Source: Flavobacteriaceae bacterium
GTDB lineage: Bacteria > Bacteroidota > Bacteroidia > Flavobacteriales > Flavobacteriaceae
Direction of reading: 5' to 3'
NCBI GenBank assembly: GCA_021151665.1
Contig: JAGKWW010000015.1
Span: 1 to 58,679 of the forward strand
Length of the DNA: 58,679 nucleotides
Made by a program: the position numbers and the translations under genes. Positions 52,776 through 58,679 of this stretch are shown one piece after another (the stretch's first letter is position 1; the number at the start of each line of letters is the position of its first letter). Under the pieces are notes generated by a model. It saw nothing but the letters and a program-made list of their open reading frames with translations, was not told where the DNA came from and did no database searches.

Positions 52776-53870
52776 ATGATCCTTTTATCCATTATCGCCA
52801 TCATCATAATTGGCGCCCTCGTTTTCCTGAGCTCCCCAAAGTTTGGCAGCCGGCCGAAAGCTACACGCAAAGCCAGGGTGCAGCAATCTCCAAACTATCG
52901 CGACGGGCAATTCCACAACATCCATTTTACGCCAAGCCTTGCAGAAGGTGTGAGCATGACGAAAGTAATGTACGAATTCTTCTTCAAGAAGCGTGAACGC
53001 TCTAAACCGGCACTGCCTCTGCCTACCCAAAAAACAGATTTGAAGGCGTTGCGCCCCGAAGAGAACGTGCTGGTATGGTTCGGGCATTCGTCGTACTTTA
53101 TGCAAATCGACGGAAAGACGTTTCTGGCCGATCCGGTATTTAGTGGATATGCGTCGCCTGTTCCCGCAACCACAAGGGCGTTTAAAGGCAGTGATATCTA
53201 TACGCCTGAGGACATGCCGGAAATCGATTTCCTGCTGATTTCGCACGACCATTGGGACCATCTCGATTATCAGACTGTATTAGCACTTAAGCCAAAAATA
53301 AAAACAATCATCACGGGTCTCGGCGTGGGGCAGCATTTTGAACGTTGGGGATTTGATACTAATAAAATCATAGAGAAAGACTGGAATGAAACCGCAGATC
53401 TCGCTCCCGGATTCACAATCCATACCGCGTCGGCACGGCATTTTTCAGGCCGCGGACTAAAACGCAACACTTCGCTATGGCTTTCGTTCGTTTTAAAAAC
53501 GCCCAACTTCAGTTTGTACCTTGGCAACGACTCCGGCTACGATACCCACTTTAAAGAGATTGGTGACAAATACGGCCCGTTTGACCTTGCAATATTAGAG
53601 TGCGGGCAATACGACCCCAAATGGAAATACATCCACATGATGCCTGAAGAAACCGTAAAGGCGGCTCAGGAACTGGGTGCAAAAAGACTGCTGCCGGTAC
53701 ACTGGGCCAAGTTTTCGCTGGCACTCCACACATGGGATGAGCCGATACAGCGCGTTACCGCAGAAGCAAACCGCCTACAAATGCCAATCCTGACACCTAT
53801 GATTGGTGAAAAGGTGGAATTGGATAATGATGGGCAGATGTTTGGAAAATGGTGGGAGGGGCTGGAATAA
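52776..53870 (+). CDS. MBL-fold metallo-hydrolase (UlaG/NAPE-PLD-like)
   Basis: 364 residues. An N-terminal hydrophobic helix (LLSIIAIIIIGALVFL) anchors it to the membrane. The MBL metal site is visible as SHDHWDHLDY (about 153-162), with FGHSSYF earlier, YLGNDSGYDT and HWAKFSL later. The family includes NAPE-hydrolysing phospholipase D and RomA-like proteins, so a lipid phosphodiester substrate is possible but unproven. The ATG follows the upstream terminator by 14 bases, so its own promoter must overlap the terminator or lie within it. Confidence 0.9.
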   Translation: MILLSIIAIIIIGALVFLSSPKFGSRPKATRKARVQQSPNYRDGQFHNIHFTPSLAEGVSMTKVMYEFFFKKRERSKPALPLPTQKTDLKALRPEENVLVWFGHSSYFMQIDGKTFLADPVFSGYASPVPATTRAFKGSDIYTPEDMPEIDFLLISHDHWDHLDYQTVLALKPKIKTIITGLGVGQHFERWGFDTNKIIEKDWNETADLAPGFTIHTASARHFSGRGLKRNTSLWLSFVLKTPNFSLYLGNDSGYDTHFKEIGDKYGPFDLAILECGQYDPKWKYIHMMPEETVKAAQELGAKRLLPVHWAKFSLALHTWDEPIQRVTAEANRLQMPILTPMIGEKVELDNDGQMFGKWWEGLE

Positions 53871-53884
53871 TTTTATGCCTATTT

Positions 53885-54520
53885 CTATTCCCAAAAAGAG
53901 TTGGTAATATAAAAGACAGTATCGATGAAGTAAAGTATGCCGTTTCTTGTTAGTACATTTTCGTCGTGAAGATCTTCGAGGATTATGCCAAGCTCACTAT
54001 TATAATAATCGTTATTTCTTGTATTTTCAAAACCGTTAGATTCAAGAAATAATTTTACCGTGACTAAATCGGTAGGTTCCGTTATCGAAACAAAGGCTTG
54101 CTTTACCACTGCATATAAAACATCTTCTTCTTTTATAAAACCTTTTAGCTCATAAGCACTATCAGTAAAGAAGAAATTATGAAGTATTAAATTATAGAAA
54201 TAATCTTTCCAGGAAACGTAATAAATCGCGTCATTTAACTTTAAAACATAATCGCTGTCCTTAAGGTAAACTCTTTGCTCTGCCCCTTCACTTACATATT
54301 GACTAAAGTCTATCTCTTCAAGCCAAAGATTATACTTGTCGATGTATTCTTCTAACCTCGCTTCTTCTTGCTGTCGGAGGTACTTAGGGTTTTCAGTTTC
54401 CTGGCTTGTTCCCTTGCCATCGACAAGGTAACCGGCGATTGTTTGGATAATTCCTCCATACCTAGTTTCGCCCTTTCCTGAAATGATATCCTGTAATTCA
54501 TATCGTAATCGATTTTGCAT
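53885..54520 (-). CDS. Polyvalent-protein-type kinase-like domain protein
   Basis: 211 residues. The front (about 1-70) is a helical tail. From 78 on it looks like a protein-kinase-like fold of the PolyVal type: glycine-loop-like SEGAEQRVYL (78-86), Lys94 (VLKLN), D186 and N188 in LHDENVL, then D200 in FIDTVFY as the metal-binding Asp. Such domains occur in mobile-element proteins of Bacteroidota. The DNA is A+T-rich (16 G+C in the 60 bases 54121-54180). Substrate unknown. It is convergent with the MBL-fold gene and lies downstream of mfd, possibly read through from it. Confidence 0.75.
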   Translation of the reverse strand: MQNRLRYELQDIISGKGETRYGGIIQTIAGYLVDGKGTSQETENPKYLRQQEEARLEEYIDKYNLWLEEIDFSQYVSEGAEQRVYLKDSDYVLKLNDAIYYVSWKDYFYNLILHNFFFTDSAYELKGFIKEEDVLYAVVKQAFVSITEPTDLVTVKLFLESNGFENTRNNDYYNSELGIILEDLHDENVLTRNGILYFIDTVFYITNSFWE

Positions 54521-54579
54521 TTATAAAGATAGCAACATTTACGTAACTTTTAAAGCTTACCGTTTTAGTTGAATGCGTT

Positions 54580-57500
54580 TTACTCAAACACCATCTGTAA
54601 CAGTTCGTGCGCCCTCTTTAGAGACTTTACGTTTTCAAAGGTCAGCAACAGGCGCAGGCCGTTCTTGGTTTGCTTTTCCTTCATTTTAGAAAGTGTCGGG
54701 AATTGCTGCACGAATTTCAGCACGTGGCGGAACGCGGGAGATTGGTAATAATCGCTTTGCTGGTCGCCCACAAAGTAGCCCACCATCTTGCCTTGCTTCA
54801 GCACCAGTTTCTCCAGTCCCATTTTTGTGGCCAGCCACTTGATGCGCATGCTCGTGAGTAATGCCTGGGCGGGTTTTGGCAAGGCACCAAAGCGGTCAAT
54901 CAATTTTTGCTCGAATGCCACTAAGCCTTCCTCATCTTTAATGGTGGCCAGTTCGTTATACAGGTTAAGACGTTCGGTAATGTTATTGATGTATTCATCG
55001 GGGAACAGCAACTCAAAGTCGGTATCGATCTGGATGTCCTTCACGTATTCTTTTTCCTGCTCATCACCCCCTTCTTCATACAGGTCTTTAAATTCATTCT
55101 CCTTGAGTTCCTCTATCGCCTCGTTCATGATCTTCTGGTAGGTTTCAAAGCCAATCTCATTGATGAAGCCGCTTTGCTCACCGCCCAGCAGGTCGCCCGC
55201 GCCACGAATTTCAAGGTCTTTCATTGCGATATTAAAGCCACTGCCCAGCTCACTGAACTGCTCCAGTGCCTGGATACGCTTACGGGCATCTTCGGTCATG
55301 GCCGAATACGGCGGCGTTATAAAATAACAGAACGCCTTTTTGTTGCTCCGCCCCACACGCCCACGCATCTGGTGAAGGTCGCTCAGGCCGAAGTGATTGG
55401 CATTATTGATAAAAATTGTGTTAGCGTTCGGTACGTCCAGTCCGCTTTCGATGATGGTGGTCGCAACCAGAACGTCAAAATAGCCATCCATAAACGCGAG
55501 CATCAGCTCTTCCAGCTTTTTGCCCTCCATCTGGCCGTGGCCCACGCCTACCTTGGCACCGGGCACCAAACGCTGTATCATTCCGGCCACTTCCTTAATA
55601 TTCTCGATGCGGTTATGAATGAAGAATACCTGCCCTCCGCGTTGTATCTCGTAAGAAATCCCGTCCCGTATCACTTCCTCATTAAAGCCCACGACCTGTG
55701 TTTCTATAGGGTAGCGATTGGGCGGCGGGGTAGTAATCACCGAAAGGTCGCGCGCCGCCATTAGTGAGAACTGCAGCGTACGCGGTATCGGCGTTGCGGT
55801 TAATGTTAGCGTGTCTACATTTTTAGCAATGGTCTTCAGCTTGTCTTTTACGTTAACGCCAAACTTCTGTTCTTCGTCGACGATCAGAAGACCGAGATTT
55901 TTGAACTCCACGCTTTTGTTGGTCAGCTGGTGCGTACCGATGATGATGTCAAGCTTACCTTCGGCCAGTTGCTTCAGGGTTTCGGTTTTTTGCTTCGCGG
56001 TGCGGAAGCGGTTTACATATCCAATGCTTACCGGCATATCCTTCAAACGCTCGCGGAAAGTCTTGTAATGCTGGAATGCAAGTATGGTTGTAGGAACCAG
56101 TATTGCTACCTGCTTGCCATTGTCTACGGCTTTAAAGGCAGCGCGTATCGCAACTTCCGTTTTCCCGAAACCAACGTCGCCACACACAAGACGGTCCATT
56201 GGGCGCTCGCTCTCCATGTCAGCCTTTACATCGCGGGTAGCCGTAATCTGGTCGGGAGTATCTTCATAAATAAAGCTCGACTCCAGCTCTGCCTGCAGGT
56301 AGCTGTCGGGCCCGTATTGGAAGCCTTTTTCCAATCGCCGTTTCGCGTAAAGCTGTATCAGGTTGAAGGCAATATGCTTTACCCGCGCCTTGGTTTTTTG
56401 CTTCAGGGCTTTCCATGCCCCCGAGCCTAATTTATATATCTTAGGAGGAGCGCCGTCTTTGCCGTTATATTTCGAGATTTTATGGAGCGAATGGATGCTT
56501 ACATACACAATGTCGTTATCGGCGTATACCAGCTTTATCGCTTCCTGCGTTTTGCCTTCAACCTGTATTTTTTGCAAGCCTCCGAACTTTCCAATACCGT
56601 GATCAATGTGCGTTACATAATCACCTACCGAAAGTGAGTTGAGCTCCTTGAGCGTAATGGTCTGCTTTTTAGAATAGCCGTTTTTTATGTTGAAGCGGTG
56701 GTAACGCTCAAAGATCTGGTGGTCGGTATAGCAGGCAATGCGGTTCTCTTCGTCAATAAATCCTTCGTATATCGGGAAAACAATCGTTTTGTACTGCTTG
56801 CGGATGTTTTCATGATTTGCCTCATCCAGGCTCTCGAAGATGTCATGAAAACGTGCCGCCTGCGCCTCATTGGAGCAGAAAATATAATTTTTGAAGCCGT
56901 TGGAATGGTTCTCATTCAGGTTGCTCAGCAGCAGGTCGAACTGCTTGTTGAACGACGGCTGCGGCTGCATGTGGAATTCAAAAGACTTTTCCGTTTTAAA
57001 CGTTGGCTTTGACGCCATTTCCACTATCGTGAAATCCAAAGCTTTTTTTACAAAGGCCTGTTGGTTGACAAAAAGCTCATCGGGCGAAGCGTGTTTTATA
57101 TCCTTCGACAGTTTTTCAAAAGCTTCTCCGGCTTTGGTATATAGCGTATCTAGCTGCGCCAGAAGCCCCTCGGTATTTTGAATGAAAAGCACCGTTTTTT
57201 CGCTGATGTATTCCAGGAAGCTTTCGCGCTTTTCGTTAAGGAACTTGTTTTCTACATTCGGAATAACCGTGATCTTCTTCTGCCTGTCGAGCGACAGCTG
57301 CGATGCTACATCAAAGGTTCGGATACTGTCTACTTCGTTACCAAAAAACTCGATGCGGTAGGGGTTGTCATTCGAAAAAGAAAAAACGTCTACGATACCT
57401 CCGCGTACCGAGAACTCACCTGGTTCGGTCACAAAATCTACGCGGCGGAATTCGTATTCAAACAGCACCTCATTAATGAAGTCGATAGACACCTGGTCGC

Positions 57501-57939
57501 CCACGGCCACCTTCAGCGTATTTTTATCAAGCTCCTTGCGTGTTACCACCTTTTCAAACAATGCATCGGCATACGATACTATTACTGCAGGTTTTTTACG
57601 GGAGTTGATACGGTTGAGCACTTCTGCCCTAAGCAATACGTTGGCATTATCGGTTTCCTCTATCTGGTAGGGGCGGCGGTAAGAGCCTGGATAAAATAAA
57701 ACATCCTCTTCGCCAATCAGTTTTTCAAGGTCGTTCAGGTAATAGGCCGCTTCTTCCTTGTCTTTAAGGATAAGCAGAAACGGAAGCTCTGCCTGCCGGA
57801 AAAGCTGATATGCCACAAATGAAAACGCCGACCCAATAAGGCCTTTGATGTGCAGCTTGCTTTCGCGCTTTTGCAGGGCATCGGCGATCTGCTTTACCTT
57901 GGGGCTTTCGGCATAACGGTCTAAGGCTTCAACTTTCAC
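54580..57939 (-). CDS. mfd: Transcription-repair coupling factor Mfd
   Basis: 1119 residues. Layout: UvrB-like N-terminal region (about 1-400), RNA-polymerase-interacting CarD-like domain (about 445-540, VGDYVTHIDHGIGKFGG), RecG-like motor with GDVGFGKTEVA (Walker A) and VDEEQKFG (DEEQ box), TRCF C-terminal domain. Mfd removes stalled RNA polymerase at DNA damage and brings in UvrA. The ATG overlaps the upstream lipoprotein stop by one base, so the two are co-translated. Confidence 0.97.
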   Translation of the reverse strand: MKVEALDRYAESPKVKQIADALQKRESKLHIKGLIGSAFSFVAYQLFRQAELPFLLILKDKEEAAYYLNDLEKLIGEEDVLFYPGSYRRPYQIEETDNANVLLRAEVLNRINSRKKPAVIVSYADALFEKVVTRKELDKNTLKVAVGDQVSIDFINEVLFEYEFRRVDFVTEPGEFSVRGGIVDVFSFSNDNPYRIEFFGNEVDSIRTFDVASQLSLDRQKKITVIPNVENKFLNEKRESFLEYISEKTVLFIQNTEGLLAQLDTLYTKAGEAFEKLSKDIKHASPDELFVNQQAFVKKALDFTIVEMASKPTFKTEKSFEFHMQPQPSFNKQFDLLLSNLNENHSNGFKNYIFCSNEAQAARFHDIFESLDEANHENIRKQYKTIVFPIYEGFIDEENRIACYTDHQIFERYHRFNIKNGYSKKQTITLKELNSLSVGDYVTHIDHGIGKFGGLQKIQVEGKTQEAIKLVYADNDIVYVSIHSLHKISKYNGKDGAPPKIYKLGSGAWKALKQKTKARVKHIAFNLIQLYAKRRLEKGFQYGPDSYLQAELESSFIYEDTPDQITATRDVKADMESERPMDRLVCGDVGFGKTEVAIRAAFKAVDNGKQVAILVPTTILAFQHYKTFRERLKDMPVSIGYVNRFRTAKQKTETLKQLAEGKLDIIIGTHQLTNKSVEFKNLGLLIVDEEQKFGVNVKDKLKTIAKNVDTLTLTATPIPRTLQFSLMAARDLSVITTPPPNRYPIETQVVGFNEEVIRDGISYEIQRGGQVFFIHNRIENIKEVAGMIQRLVPGAKVGVGHGQMEGKKLEELMLAFMDGYFDVLVATTIIESGLDVPNANTIFINNANHFGLSDLHQMRGRVGRSNKKAFCYFITPPYSAMTEDARKRIQALEQFSELGSGFNIAMKDLEIRGAGDLLGGEQSGFINEIGFETYQKIMNEAIEELKENEFKDLYEEGGDEQEKEYVKDIQIDTDFELLFPDEYINNITERLNLYNELATIKDEEGLVAFEQKLIDRFGALPKPAQALLTSMRIKWLATKMGLEKLVLKQGKMVGYFVGDQQSDYYQSPAFRHVLKFVQQFPTLSKMKEKQTKNGLRLLLTFENVKSLKRAHELLQMVFE

Positions 57940-58628
57940 TACTGTATCTTGAGGTTTTGCGGGTTCGTCTTTTTTGATGGCGGCGTATCCAGCGGATGCC
58001 TGCGGTTGTATTTCATAGGGTTTGCCTGGGGTGCATCTTCAGGCTGCGGTATCGCATCAGGATTGGCAAGGCGGGCCGTGTCCAGTGCTTTCAGCATTTC
58101 CTCTTCTCCCACTTCCTTGGGTATTTCACTACGGCGTACGAGCTCATCGAGCTGGTTTTGCATAGAAATCGATTCCCGGGTGATGTCACCAATTAATGCC
58201 ACCACCTTTTTATCCTGGGGCACCTCGAGGTTCAGGTAGGTGTAAAGCATTTTTGTTTTGGTAGCCAGCACGCCTATACGGCTCAGTACTGCCGGCTTGT
58301 TAAAGAATGGCGGAATGTTATTGGTAAGCTGGTCGGCTTTATTTACAAGGTTCTTGGTTTTTTGCTTAAATCCGCCTATGGTTCCAACCGGTTTCTGGGC
58401 GAGCTCGGCGCGGAACTGCTGCCACTCGTTCCAGCCCTGTATGCGCTGTGCCACGCCCGGTGTTGGCGGGGGCACATCAAAATGCCAGTTGGCGCTGATG
58501 ACTTTCAGTATAGAGTCGTTATATTTTTCGGCGCGCGCCACCTCAGCAATTCGCAGCTCTTCGTTGCCGTTGCAACCCCAAAGAAGGAGCGCTGCAATAA
58601 CGGGCAACAATCGGGTTATGTTTTTCAT
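57939..58628 (-). CDS. Lipoprotein of unknown function upstream of mfd
   Basis: 229 residues. Signal peptide with lipobox (LLLWGC, Cys19). The middle is helical with many charged residues (about 70-175), and the end is Pro-rich (QPEDAPQANPMKYN...TPPSKKTNPQN). No family recognised. It overlaps mfd by one base. A minus-strand -7-like box TAACTTTG (58649-58656) lies 20 bases upstream, so the operon promoter is probably inside the window. Confidence 0.8.
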   Translation of the reverse strand: MKNITRLLPVIAALLLWGCNGNEELRIAEVARAEKYNDSILKVISANWHFDVPPPTPGVAQRIQGWNEWQQFRAELAQKPVGTIGGFKQKTKNLVNKADQLTNNIPPFFNKPAVLSRIGVLATKTKMLYTYLNLEVPQDKKVVALIGDITRESISMQNQLDELVRRSEIPKEVGEEEMLKALDTARLANPDAIPQPEDAPQANPMKYNRRHPLDTPPSKKTNPQNLKIQ

Positions 58629-58648
58629 CGTAATGTTCCGGATTCCCG

Positions 58649-58656
58649 CAAAGTTA
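58649..58656 (-). promoter_or_regulatory. Probable -7 box for the lipoprotein-mfd operon
   Basis: The minus strand reads TAACTTTG, fitting TAnnTTTG, 20 bases before the ATG. The -33 position lies at the very end of the window and shows no TTG. Confidence 0.4.
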
Positions 58657-58679
58657 CAAATGTTGGGCCAATCGTAGTG

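Noticed and set aside
1..58679. CRISPR arrays, insertion sequences, prophage, rRNA operon
   Set aside because: No regularly spaced direct repeats, no transposase or phage structural genes and no rRNA-like sequence were seen on either strand.

Overview
The window looks like chromosomal DNA from a member of the Bacteroidota, most likely a Flavobacteriaceae species of the Flavobacterium type. The evidence is as follows. Three secreted proteins end in type IX secretion (Por) sorting tails (6356-7732, 20166-22082, 50550-52712). Promoters have the Bacteroidota form TTTG-N19-TAnnTTTG, with four near-exact copies. There is a response-regulator/propeller-histidine-kinase pair of the Y_Y_Y type, a ligase-associated DNA repair cluster, and an OlsF-like fused acyltransferase. 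Purine-rich Shine-Dalgarno sequences are largely absent. No phage, insertion sequence, integrase, CRISPR array or rRNA operon was seen.

Layout. 1-4015 (+): end of an esterase gene, radA, and a monofunctional peptidoglycan glycosyltransferase. 4192-7732 (+): an orphan CheY-like receiver, a DUF4139 protein, and a secreted PQQ-type sugar dehydrogenase. 7927-10219 (-): exonuclease III, a lipoprotein and an OmpA-like lipoprotein joined by 4-base stop/start overlaps. 10410-12224 (+): OlsF-like lipid acyltransferase. 12267-20020 (mostly -): a 2-hydroxyacid dehydrogenase, a DUF4286/rsmA/mgtE operon, a TPR protein and serS, with one secreted unknown on +. 20166-22082 (+): M1 aminopeptidase. 22161-28060 (-): a compact six-gene operon (ene-reductase, Gfo/Idh oxidoreductase, aldo/keto reductase, cupin, hydrolase, MFS transporter). 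28249-29789 (+): rseP and tRNA-Asn. 29827-32938 (-): an A+T-rich HNH nuclease cassette, a CotH-like lipoprotein and a small secreted protein. 33294-39324 (+): the four-gene ligase-associated DNA damage set (exonuclease, ATP-dependent ligase, Lhr-like helicase, PdeM). 39352-42965: a response regulator and its probable hybrid-sensor kinase, tail to tail. 43256-44335 (+): GT9 glycosyltransferase. 44406-47725 (-): a PIN-like unknown, tRNA-Arg and metG. 47843-53870 (+): a small exported protein, LD-carboxypeptidase, YraN nuclease, an ACT-domain regulator, a secreted M12 metalloprotease and an MBL-fold hydrolase. 53885-58628 (-): a kinase-like accessory protein, then mfd preceded by a lipoprotein gene.

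Functional themes are DNA repair (radA, exonuclease III, the ligase set, YraN, mfd), envelope building and turnover (glycosyltransferase, OmpA, OlsF, LD-carboxypeptidase, GT9, RseP), translation (serS, metG, rsmA, two tRNAs) and type IX secreted enzymes. The accessory content is small: three A+T-rich islets (HNH plus an acidic partner beside tRNA-Asn, a PIN-like protein beside tRNA-Arg, and a polyvalent-kinase-like protein beside mfd). These are the best candidates for defence or mobile-element-derived functions. Several intergenic spaces carry inverted or tandem repeats that look like dispersed non-coding elements.
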